A stretch of DNA of 15,189 nucleotides from CAYVQE01 sp964633205 (GTDB lineage: Bacteria > Myxococcota > B64-G9): assembly GCA_964633205.1 (NCBI GenBank), contig CAZWFN010000147.1:1-15189 (forward strand), given 5' to 3'. This document shows, one piece after another, positions 1 to 7,579 of the stretch. The notes below the pieces were generated by a model that made no database searches, was not told where the DNA came from, and was given only the letters and a program-made list of their open reading frames with translations. Made by a program: the position numbers and the translations under genes. The stretch's first letter is position 1. Each line of letters opens with the position of its first letter.

Positions 1-18
1 CTGGGCTCGCTCGGTGGC

Positions 19-48
19 TTGTCAGGCTTGGGTCGGGGCCGTTAGACT
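19..48 (+). promoter_or_regulatory. Candidate sigma70-type promoter for the caspase-like lipoprotein gene
   Basis: TTGTCA at 19-24 (5 of 6 to TTGACA) and TAGACT at 43-48 (4 of 6 to TATAAT) are separated by 18 bp. Transcription would start near 55, giving a leader of about 30 nt before the ATG at 87. The placement fits the gene, but the -10 element is weak and the window begins just upstream, so an earlier promoter is possible. Confidence 0.35.
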
Positions 49-86
49 CGGGGCTTCGGTTCGGGGGGGGTTTGGAGAGTGGTGCG

Positions 87-2420
87 ATGGGCCTGCGGGC
101 GGTGGTGGCGGTCGGTTTGGCGGTGCTGGTGTCGGGGTTGGGCGGCTGCGGCGGCACAGCGGTCAACCGGCGGCCGCCGGCGCAGGCGGTGGCTGCCGGG
201 CGGCTGGAGGTGGTGCTGATCAACGGCGGCGCGCGCAAGCGTTCCAACGTGCGCTCGCACCTGGCCCACCTGGAGGGCGTGCTGGCGCTGCTGGACGCGG
301 GCGGCGTGGCGCGGCGGGACATCACCGTGTTCTGCGCCGACGGCGCCGACCCGGCGCCCGACATGGCCGAGCGCCGGCCCGGCCGGCTGCCCGCCCACTG
401 GCTGCTCGACGGCACCCGACTGGGCCGGCTGCTGTCGGACCTGGTCTACGAGAGCTCGCAGCTCGAGGGGGTGCGGCTGCTGCCGGCCACCCGGGGCGCG
501 CTGGCCACCTGGTTCCACGCCATGCACGACGAGCTCGGCCCGGGCGACACGCTGCTGCTCTATGTCACCGACCACGGCGTGCGCCGCGGCAAAGAGCCCA
601 CCGTCTCGATCAGCCTGTGGGGCGAACGGCTCGAGCTGGAGCAGCTCGGCCGCTGGCTGGATCGCTTCAGCCCCGGGGTGCGGCTGGTGTTCTGGATGTC
701 GCAGTGCTACGCGGGCGCGTTCAACCACCTGATCCACGGCAGCGCCCCAAAGCTCGCGCTGCGGCCCAACCGCTGCGGGGTCTTCTCCACCCTGCCCACC
801 CGGCCGGCCTGGGGCTGCTTCCCCGAGTCGGTCGGCGACAGCCCGCGGCTGGGCCACTCGCTGCGCCTGCTCGAGCTGCTGCGCCCCGGCATGGCGTTGG
901 GCCCGGCCCACGATCGGGTGCTGCTGGCCGATCGCAGCCCCAACGTGCCCCACCGCTCCTCGCAGTCCTTCGCCCGCGCCCTGCTGCAGCGCCGGGCCCG
1001 CTCCCGGGGCCGTCCGGTGGCGCGGCTGGCCGACGGGTTGTTGGCCCGGGCCTGGAGCCGGACCGATCGCTTCCGGGCCGAACGCCGGCTGGCCGACGGG
1101 CTCGGCGCCGCGCTGGGCCTCGGCCGGGTCCGCTCGCTGCTGGCCATCGAGGAGCCCGAACGCTCCGCCGCCGAGCTGCGCCAGCGCAGCCGCGCCTTCA
1201 AGCGCCGCTGGCGCGCCGCCCGGCGCGATTTGTCGCGTTCCGCGGTGGCCGACTTCGTGGCCGCGCATCCGGAATGGGACGCCGAGCACCTGCCGGCGCT
1301 GATGCGCGCCCACGGCCTGAAGTACGGCCGCGACATGCACGCCGAGCGCGAGCGGCGCCGCCTGGCCGAGCAGCTGCTGGCCGAGCTGGAGCCCTGGGTG
1401 GCCGAGCGCCGCGGGCTGCACCAGCGCCTGGACCGCCTGCACCGGCGCGAGCTGGCCGCCCGCGAGCTGCACCTGCGCCAGGCGGTGCGCCGGGGCATGC
1501 TGCTGCGGCTGCGGCTGCTGCTCGAGTCGGTGGCCGGTGCCGTGCTGGCCGCCGGCGATCCGGCCCTGCGCGCCCAGTGGCGGGCGCTGCGCCGCTGCGA
1601 GGCCTGGCGCTTGCCGGGCCCGGCCGCCGCGCCGCCCGCCTGGCCGGCGTCGCCGTCGCTGCCCGCGCTGGACGCCGAGCGCGCCGCGCTGGCCGAGCTG
1701 CAACCGAGTTGGCTGGGCGTGCGCTACGGCCCGGAGGACGCGCAGCGGATCGAGCAGCACGGCCTGGCCGCGGGCGCGGTGGTGGTGCGCTCGGTGGTGC
1801 CCGACTCGCCGGCCGCGGCCGCCGGCTTCCAGCGCGGCGATACCATCCTGGGCCGGCCCGGCGAGCCCTTCGAACGGCCGGACGCCCTGCGCGAGACGGT
1901 CATGCTGGCGGCGGCCGGCCGGCCCCTGGCGCTGGAGGTGCTGCGCGGCGAACAGCGGCTGGTGCTGCGGCCCGAGCTGGCTCCCTTTCCGGACGCCATC
2001 CCGGCCCGGCCGGACGCGCTCGAGCCGGGCAGCCCGGCGCCCGCCATCACCGGCCTGCGGGCCTGGCAGGGCGACATTCCCGCCGAGCCGCCCGTGCTGC
2101 TGTTCTTCTACGCCACCTGGTGCGGCCCCTGCAAGCAGCTGGCCGCGGCGCTGCCGGAGTGGCAGCGCCGCCACGGCATCCCGGTGCTGGCGGTCAGCCA
2201 GCAGCAGCGCGAGACGCTGCAGGACTTCTTCGCCGGCTACCAGCGGGCGTTCCCCGCACGGCGGGCCATCGATCCGCGCGGCCTGATCAGCGATGCCTTC
2301 CGGGCCACCGCGCTGCCGACCCTGGTGCTGATCGACGCCCGCGGCCGGGTGGCCGCCTATGCCCGCGGCTCCAAGGCCCTGGAGCAGAAAGCCTTCCGCG
2401 CGCCCGCGGTCGGCCGCTGA
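87..2420 (+). CDS. Lipoprotein with caspase-like (clan CD) protease, PDZ and thioredoxin domains
   Basis: The protein is 777 aa. I start it at ATG 87 because GGAGAG (74-79) lies 7 nt upstream and the signal peptide then begins cleanly; an in-frame TTG at 72 would only add five residues. The N-terminus is a lipoprotein signal with lipobox LGGC, lipidated at Cys21. Residues ~40-230 look like a caspase/legumain-type fold: a YVTDHG motif gives candidate catalytic His163 and MSQCYAG gives Cys207, a spacing usual for clan CD. Residues ~290-540 are Arg/Leu-rich and probably helical, with no domain I recognise. Residues ~542-632 form a PDZ domain (WLGVRYG, then SPAAAAGFQRGD). Residues ~645-770 form a TlpA/thioredoxin domain with C679-G-P-C682 and cis-Pro744. 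By family knowledge the parts would cleave peptides, bind C-termini or hydrophobic tails, and exchange disulfides. The combined role, in the periplasm or at the outer membrane, is inferred. It converges on the kinase gene with a 30-bp gap and no clear terminator. Confidence 0.85.
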   Translation: MGLRAVVAVGLAVLVSGLGGCGGTAVNRRPPAQAVAAGRLEVVLINGGARKRSNVRSHLAHLEGVLALLDAGGVARRDITVFCADGADPAPDMAERRPGRLPAHWLLDGTRLGRLLSDLVYESSQLEGVRLLPATRGALATWFHAMHDELGPGDTLLLYVTDHGVRRGKEPTVSISLWGERLELEQLGRWLDRFSPGVRLVFWMSQCYAGAFNHLIHGSAPKLALRPNRCGVFSTLPTRPAWGCFPESVGDSPRLGHSLRLLELLRPGMALGPAHDRVLLADRSPNVPHRSSQSFARALLQRRARSRGRPVARLADGLLARAWSRTDRFRAERRLADGLGAALGLGRVRSLLAIEEPERSAAELRQRSRAFKRRWRAARRDLSRSAVADFVAAHPEWDAEHLPALMRAHGLKYGRDMHAERERRRLAEQLLAELEPWVAERRGLHQRLDRLHRRELAARELHLRQAVRRGMLLRLRLLLESVAGAVLAAGDPALRAQWRALRRCEAWRLPGPAAAPPAWPASPSLPALDAERAALAELQPSWLGVRYGPEDAQRIEQHGLAAGAVVVRSVVPDSPAAAAGFQRGDTILGRPGEPFERPDALRETVMLAAAGRPLALEVLRGEQRLVLRPELAPFPDAIPARPDALEPGSPAPAITGLRAWQGDIPAEPPVLLFFYATWCGPCKQLAAALPEWQRRHGIPVLAVSQQQRETLQDFFAGYQRAFPARRAIDPRGLISDAFRATALPTLVLIDARGRVAAYARGSKALEQKAFRAPAVGR

Positions 2421-2450
2421 ACCGGTCCCCACCGTTTGGCTACGGAAGGT

Positions 2451-4718
2451 CTACTCGAGCTCGACGAAGATGGTCAGATCGACGTTGGGCACCGGCCGGA
2501 CCTGCAGGCTGCGCTTGCCGGCCTGGTGGACCAGCTCCACCTCGGAGGCGCGCTTGGCCAGCATCTTGGCCGCCATGGGCGTCTTGGAACGCATCGGGTA
2601 GCCGTTGATGCGCACCTCGGCCCCCTCGGGCTCTGTCTCGAAGCGCACCTTGATGCGGCCCTGGGGCGGCTCGCCCGGCTCGAGGCCCAGCTTGACCTCG
2701 GCGGTCTGGTCGGCCTCGAGGTGCAGGCGCTCGAAGCTCGGGGCGTGGTCCTCGAGCGCGAGCAGGATCACGTGATCGCGACCGGCGGCCACGTTTGCCA
2801 GGGTGGCCGGGGTCTTCTTGCCGACGGCCACACCGTCGAGGAAGATCTGCGCCCCGGGCGGATCCGAGCTGACCTGGATGGCGCCGCGACCCTCGCCCGC
2901 GATGCCGAAGATGATCGGCTCACCCCGCATGCGGGCCTTCTCGGCCGCCTCCTGCGACAGGATGGCCTCGATCGTCAGCGGCTCGGTGGTGTCTTCCAGG
3001 GTGAACTGCGTCTCCCAGGCTGGCAAGCCCGGCAGGCTGACGCGCAGCTGGTGCTCGACCCCGGGCTCGATGCCGTCGATCTCCATCGGGGTGCGGGCCA
3101 TCTGGTGCTCGCCGTCGAGGTAGACATCGGCTCCGCCCGGCACGCTGACCACCTCGACCATGCCCACCGCCGGCGCCTCCTCGGTGGCGAGCTGATCGCG
3201 GAAGTGGTAGAGCGAGAAGGCGCCGCCGCCGATGATCAGCAGCAGCAGCAAGAAGCCGAGGATCTTGCCCTTTTTGCTCGACTTGCCCAGCGGATCCAGC
3301 TCGGCGGCGTAGTCCGCACCGGTGTCCAGCCCGGCCCCGCCGGCTCCCGGGTCCATGATGTCGCCGGTCAGCGGGTCGATCGGGGCCGGCTGCGGTTCGG
3401 CCGCGGCCGGCTCGGCCGGTGCCCGGGCCTCGCGCCGCTGGCGGCCCGGGGCCACGTGCTTGACGTCCATGCCCTCCGGCGGCTTGGGCGGTGGGGCGCG
3501 GCGCGGCATGTACTCGCCGCGGACCCGGGGCGGAACCCCGGACCGATGCCTCCCGGCCAGCAGATCCTGCTCGGGCAGCTGGGCCGGGGTGTAGTCGCCC
3601 GAGGGGGTGAACTCGGGCGCCGAGCCGTCGCGGCCCAGCGAGCCGGGGGTGCGATCGCCTCTGGTGCCGTCGTCGAAGAACATGTCGAGGAAGGCCACCA
3701 GGTCCGGGCCGGACTCCTTCTCCTCGGCCTGGAGCACCGCGCTCTCCAGGTTCTCGGCGTGCACCTGGGTCAGGGCCTTCTCCTGGGCCTCGAGCTTGTC
3801 GCTGAACAGCTGCTGCATGAACTGGCCGATCAGCACCGGGTTGGAGCGCTTGCCCGATTGCAGCAGGTAGTCCTCGAGATCCATCTGCATCTGCTGGGCG
3901 GTCTGGTAGCGCTGCCCGCGATCGCGCGCCAGGGCCTTGAGCACAATGGCCTCGAGCGCCGGGTCGATGTCGGGGTTGAGCTCGCGCGGCGCCCGGATGG
4001 GCGCCTCGCACACCGCCCGCAGGGTCTCGATGTGCTTGCTGCGCTTGAACAGCCGCGACCAGGTCAGCAGCTCGTACATGACGATGCCGGCGGCAAAGAT
4101 GTCCGAGCGGCCGTCCAGATCCTGGGCGTGGACCTGCTCCGGCGACATGTAGGCGTGCTTGCCCTTGACCCGGCCCGGGATGGTGGTCGAGATCTCGCTG
4201 CGCGCCTTGGCGATGCCGAAGTCCAGCAGCTTGGCGTTGCCCTGGAACGAGACGATGATGTTGTGCGGGCTGACATCGCGGTGGACCACACCAACCTGCT
4301 CGCCGTCGAGGGTTCGCTGGGCGTGGGCGTAGTGCAGCCCGTCGAGCACGCCCGAGAAGACCTTGACCACGTGCTCGATGGGGATGCGCTGGCGCCGCTT
4401 GGCACAGCGTCGCACCAGCGACTTGATGTCCTCGCCCGGGATGTACTCCATGGCGATGTAGAAGGCGTCTTCTTCCCGGCCGAGATCGAAGATCTGGACG
4501 ATGTTGGGGTGGTTGAACCGCGCCGCCACCCGCGCCTCGTCCAAGAACATCTGGACGAAGCGCTCCTGGGCGGCCAGGTTCTCCAGGATCCGCTTGATGA
4601 CCACCAGCTTGCTGAAGCCCTCGGGGCCGGATTGGCGGGCCAGGTAGATCTCGGCCATGCCCCCCACCGCAATCTGTTTCAACAGCTCGTACTTGCCGAT
4701 GGTTCCCAGCGAGGCCAC
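2451..4718 (-). CDS. Transmembrane Ser/Thr protein kinase with three PEGA domains
   Basis: The protein is 755 aa with a GTG start. The kinase fold begins right after the GTG (IGKYELLKQIA), and AAAGGGG (4723-4729) lies 4 nt upstream. The open frame continues to 4973, but that stretch is low-complexity and overlaps the end of the upstream gene, so I exclude it. The kinase domain spans residues ~10-275. It has a Gly-loop variant IAVGGMAEIY with Ala at two usual Gly sites, Lys42 (VVIK), alphaC Glu61, HRDVSPHN with catalytic Asp148, DFG Asp166 and MSPEQ, so it should be active. Residues ~275-480 are a Pro/Arg-rich linker. A single membrane segment at ~486-506 follows basic residues. Three PEGA domains lie outside the cytoplasm at ~521-595, ~614-680 and ~689-745, each with a PxGAxVxxxG-type core. 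PEGA domains are thought to bind surface structures, which suggests a sensor kinase. It starts 43 bp after the Cys-rich lipoprotein gene and is probably cotranscribed with it. No partner or substrate can be read from the sequence. Confidence 0.93.
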   Translation of the reverse strand: MASLGTIGKYELLKQIAVGGMAEIYLARQSGPEGFSKLVVIKRILENLAAQERFVQMFLDEARVAARFNHPNIVQIFDLGREEDAFYIAMEYIPGEDIKSLVRRCAKRRQRIPIEHVVKVFSGVLDGLHYAHAQRTLDGEQVGVVHRDVSPHNIIVSFQGNAKLLDFGIAKARSEISTTIPGRVKGKHAYMSPEQVHAQDLDGRSDIFAAGIVMYELLTWSRLFKRSKHIETLRAVCEAPIRAPRELNPDIDPALEAIVLKALARDRGQRYQTAQQMQMDLEDYLLQSGKRSNPVLIGQFMQQLFSDKLEAQEKALTQVHAENLESAVLQAEEKESGPDLVAFLDMFFDDGTRGDRTPGSLGRDGSAPEFTPSGDYTPAQLPEQDLLAGRHRSGVPPRVRGEYMPRRAPPPKPPEGMDVKHVAPGRQRREARAPAEPAAAEPQPAPIDPLTGDIMDPGAGGAGLDTGADYAAELDPLGKSSKKGKILGFLLLLLIIGGGAFSLYHFRDQLATEEAPAVGMVEVVSVPGGADVYLDGEHQMARTPMEIDGIEPGVEHQLRVSLPGLPAWETQFTLEDTTEPLTIEAILSQEAAEKARMRGEPIIFGIAGEGRGAIQVSSDPPGAQIFLDGVAVGKKTPATLANVAAGRDHVILLALEDHAPSFERLHLEADQTAEVKLGLEPGEPPQGRIKVRFETEPEGAEVRINGYPMRSKTPMAAKMLAKRASEVELVHQAGKRSLQVRPVPNVDLTIFVELE

Positions 4719-4761
4719 GGATCCCCTTTCCGCCCCGAACGCGGCTTCTTCCCCCGGGAGC

Positions 4762-7485
4762 CTACTCGACGATCTCGAGATCGTAGAGATTCTCCGCGCC
4801 GTCCCAGCCGCTGACGCGCACGAAGTAGGTCCCGGCGGCCAGGCCCTCGGCGCCGACCAGCTCGTCGTCGTCGGTCGAGACCGAGTAGTCGATCTGATCG
4901 CCGGCCGGATCGTAGAGGTGCAGGTCCAGATCGCCGTCGGCGTGGCTGAAGGTGATACCGACCAACAGGTCACCGCCTTCGTTCACCTCGACCGCGTACC
5001 AGTCCGGGTCGTTGGCGCACAGCACCAAGGTGTCGTAGCTGCCCGGCTCCAGCGGCTGGGCGGTCGCCCGGGTGTCGTTTTCCTCGTAGTCGTCGTCCTG
5101 GCAGGGCTCGCCGTAGGTGATGATCATGTCGTAGTCGTTTTGGCCGCCGTCGTAGCCGAATACGTGGACATAGTACGTGCCCTCGATCTCGATCGGCACC
5201 GTCAGGTGCTCGTCGTCGCTGGTCGAATCCGAGATGTCCAGCACCACCCCCTGGGCATCGACCACCTCGAGATCCAGGTCGCCGTCGGCCGCGTGGGTGA
5301 ACAGCACGTCGACCGCCAGGTCCTCGCCGGCGAACATGTAGTTGACGTACCAGTCGTCGTCGTCCGGGCAGATGACCAGGTCTTCGTAGACGCCGTCGAG
5401 CACGAACTTGGCCGCCTCCAGCGAGTCGTTCTCCTCCAGGCCGTCGTCCAGGCAGTCGCCGGCAGCCACGTAGTCCACGGTCAACTCGTAGACGTTCGCG
5501 GCCCCGGCATAGCCGAACACGCGCACCAGGTAGAAGGCCGCCTCCCCGGCCGGGGCCACCACCGTCTCGGAATCGCTGATGCCGGCGCTGACCGCCAGCG
5601 GCTGCTCCAGGTCGTCGAGGCGGTAGAGGGCCAGGTCGAGATCGCCCTCGTCGTGGTTGAAGCCGATGGTGACCGACAGCCCCTGGTCGGCCGGCACCGC
5701 CAGGTCGTACCAGTCGTCGTCGTCCGGGCAGATCACCAGCGCGGGCTGGTTGCCGGCGTCGAGCGGATACGACTCGTCGGCGGTGTCGTTGGGTTCCAGA
5801 TCGTCGTCGATGCAGTCGGACTGGCAGGCCCCGTCGACGCAGGTCTCGTCCGGACCGCAGGCCACCGGCACCTGGTCCAAGCAGCCGTCGCCGTCGGCAT
5901 CGGCGCATTCGTAGCGGGTCTGGCCGTCGATGCAACCCGCCTCGCCGGGCTCGCAGGCGTCCTCGCAGGTGGCCACGCATTCGCCGGCCTCGCAGACCTC
6001 ACCCGCCGCGCACACCCTCACCGGCCCCCAATCCAGGCAGTCGTCGTTGTCGAACTCGCCGCACTCGCGCCAGCCGTTGGCGTCGTAGCACTGCCGCAGC
6101 CCGGCGCTGTCGCAGTCGTCGGTGCACGGCATGCTGTTGCACTCGCCCTGGCCGGTCTCCGGGTTCTCGGAGCAGCGCTCGTCCTCGGCGCAGGCGATGA
6201 CCTCGCTCCACTCGAGACAGGCGTCCCAGTCGCTGTCCTCGCAGACGGTGTAGCCGTCGCCCGAGCACACCTGCTGGCCAGGCATATCGCATTCGTTGAA
6301 GCAGATCACCACGCATTCGGCCGGCCCGGCCACGTCCAGGCAGCGCTCCCACAGGGCGCAGCCCTGGGGCTCGCCCCAGTCGGTGCAGGGGTCGTGGTCG
6401 AACTCGCCGCACTCGCGCCAGGACTGGAAGCCCGAGCATTCCCGGGCGCCGGCCTGGCACTCGTCCTGGCAGGTCACCGAGCAGACGCCGTTGGAGCAGG
6501 TCTCGTCATGCTTGCATTCGGTCACCGCCGACCACTCGCTGCAGGGATCCGCGTCGTGATCGCCGCAGGTCTGGTAGCCGTTGCCCAGGCAGCGCTTCTC
6601 GCCGGCGGCACACTCGTCGACGCACTCGAACTGGCACACCCCCTCGATGCAGATCTCGGTCTCGGCGCAGGCCTTGGCGTCCCCCCACTCCAGGCAGGCA
6701 TCGGCATCGTAGTCGCCACAGGTCTGGAAGGCGCGCTGATCCTGGGTGCAGGTCCGGGCCCCGTTGCCGGGGCATTCGTCCTCGCAAGGCTGGCTGCAGA
6801 TGCCGCCGACGCACTCCTCGCCCTGGGGACATTCGGTCGGCTGGCTCCACTCGTTGCAGGGATCGTCGTCCACGTCGCCGCAGACCTCGTAGGCCGTCGC
6901 GCCGGAGCAGCGCCGGGCCCCGGCCGGGGTGCAATCGTCGGAACAGGCGACGCACTGGCCGTTGGAGCAGCTGTCGCCGGCCGGACAGTCGATGGGATCG
7001 CCCCAGTCGCAGCAATCGTCCGGCGGGCAGACACACTCCTGGTACTGGCTCGCATCGTCGGCGCAGCGGGTTTGACCGGCGGCGCACTGATCCACGCAGG
7101 CGTCGACGCACTGCCCGTCTCCGGTGCAGGTCTTGGACGGACCGCAGGACTGGGTCTGGCCCCACTCGGTGCAGCCGTCGTTGTCGGTGTCGGAGCAGAC
7201 CTGGAAGCCGTCGCCGGCGCAGCGCCGGGCACCGTCGCTGCACGCGTCCTCACAGGTGGTCACGCAGCGATCCACCTGGCACTGGTCCGGGCAGGGGTCG
7301 GGATCGCCCCACTCGGCGCAGCCATCGCCGTCGTAGTCGCCGCAGGTCATCAGCGTATTGCCGTCACAGCTCTTGGAGCCCGGTGTGCATTCGTTTTTAC
7401 AACCCGAACCGCCGCAGCCGGCCCCGCTCAGGGCCGCGGCCAGCAAAACGCCCAGCACCGCCATCCAGCGGAAATCACCCATCAT
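4762..7485 (-). CDS. Large lipoprotein with ten 8-Cys repeats and three PPC domains
   Basis: The protein is 907 aa. The ATG at 7485 has GGGAG (7493-7497) 7 nt upstream and a signal peptide follows; the open frame reaches 7548 but that part is not signal-like. Lipobox SGAGC gives lipidated Cys24, with Gly at +2, which suits the outer membrane. Residues ~32-558 are ten repeats of about 48-58 aa, nearly all with eight cysteines (82 in total). Nine carry an acidic D/E-x-D-x-D-x-C stretch or close variant, usually followed by E/D-W, resembling calcium-binding loops. Residues ~560-675, ~678-795 and ~797-907 are PPC (bacterial pre-peptidase C-terminal) beta domains. Each has an E-x-N-D motif, a DxDWY motif and a Cys pair (one just before the domain, one in the I/LC of the DWY strand) that could form a disulfide. 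No catalytic domain is visible. A structural, adhesive or binding role at the cell surface is the best guess. It precedes the PEGA kinase gene. Confidence 0.87.
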   Translation of the reverse strand: MMGDFRWMAVLGVLLAAALSGAGCGGSGCKNECTPGSKSCDGNTLMTCGDYDGDGCAEWGDPDPCPDQCQVDRCVTTCEDACSDGARRCAGDGFQVCSDTDNDGCTEWGQTQSCGPSKTCTGDGQCVDACVDQCAAGQTRCADDASQYQECVCPPDDCCDWGDPIDCPAGDSCSNGQCVACSDDCTPAGARRCSGATAYEVCGDVDDDPCNEWSQPTECPQGEECVGGICSQPCEDECPGNGARTCTQDQRAFQTCGDYDADACLEWGDAKACAETEICIEGVCQFECVDECAAGEKRCLGNGYQTCGDHDADPCSEWSAVTECKHDETCSNGVCSVTCQDECQAGARECSGFQSWRECGEFDHDPCTDWGEPQGCALWERCLDVAGPAECVVICFNECDMPGQQVCSGDGYTVCEDSDWDACLEWSEVIACAEDERCSENPETGQGECNSMPCTDDCDSAGLRQCYDANGWRECGEFDNDDCLDWGPVRVCAAGEVCEAGECVATCEDACEPGEAGCIDGQTRYECADADGDGCLDQVPVACGPDETCVDGACQSDCIDDDLEPNDTADESYPLDAGNQPALVICPDDDDWYDLAVPADQGLSVTIGFNHDEGDLDLALYRLDDLEQPLAVSAGISDSETVVAPAGEAAFYLVRVFGYAGAANVYELTVDYVAAGDCLDDGLEENDSLEAAKFVLDGVYEDLVICPDDDDWYVNYMFAGEDLAVDVLFTHAADGDLDLEVVDAQGVVLDISDSTSDDEHLTVPIEIEGTYYVHVFGYDGGQNDYDMIITYGEPCQDDDYEENDTRATAQPLEPGSYDTLVLCANDPDWYAVEVNEGGDLLVGITFSHADGDLDLHLYDPAGDQIDYSVSTDDDELVGAEGLAAGTYFVRVSGWDGAENLYDLEIVE
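5812..7392 (-). repeat. Ten tandem cysteine-rich repeats coded within the lipoprotein gene
   Basis: The coding sequence consists of ten tandem units of about 48-58 codons. A typical unit runs D-x-C, C, C-x-D-x-D-x-D-x-C-x-E-W, C, C, C, C. Unit 3 differs: it lacks the acidic loop and reads CVCPPDDCCDW, with ten cysteines. The DNA copies have diverged and are not near-identical, so the array looks old and under selection, not recently expanded. Confidence 0.85.
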
Positions 7486-7519
7486 GATAGAACTCCCGGT
7501 TTTTTGTTCGCCGCCCGCC

Positions 7520-7548
7520 ATGCTAGGGAAAAACGCGCTCCAGTTCAA
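7520..7548 (-). promoter_or_regulatory. Candidate promoter for the Cys-rich lipoprotein-kinase pair
   Basis: On the minus strand, TTGAAC (7548-7543) and TAGCAT (7525-7520) are separated by 17 bp. Transcription would start near 7512, leaving a leader of about 27 nt that contains the GGGAG ribosome site. A perfect 10-bp palindrome, CGACCGGTCG (7557-7566), lies 8 bp upstream of the -35 element and could be an operator. A weak stem (CGCGC...GCGCG followed by five T) overlaps the element and might partly terminate rel transcripts. The promoter implies expression independent of rel. Confidence 0.5.
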
Positions 7549-7579
7549 CGCCTTTTCGACCGGTCGGGCGCGCGCATCA

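Noticed and set aside
42..2432. Long minus-strand reading frame of about 796 codons opposite the caspase-like lipoprotein gene
   Set aside because: It mirrors the real gene and has low-complexity Gln/Gly/Ala/Arg-rich sequence with no domain, as expected from high GC at third codon positions. The plus-strand protein has clear domains.
2421..2450. Terminator between the convergent lipoprotein and kinase genes
   Set aside because: The 30-bp gap has no stem followed by a T-run on either strand.
2436..4814. Long plus-strand reading frame opposite the kinase gene
   Set aside because: Its translation is repetitive Leu/Gly/Ala/His/Asp-rich text with no motif. The minus strand encodes an intact kinase.
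4719..4973. N-terminal extension of the kinase reading frame
   Set aside because: The extra 85 codons are Ser/Thr/Arg-rich, overlap the end of the lipoprotein gene in another frame, and the GTG at 4718 has a ribosome site and starts the kinase fold.
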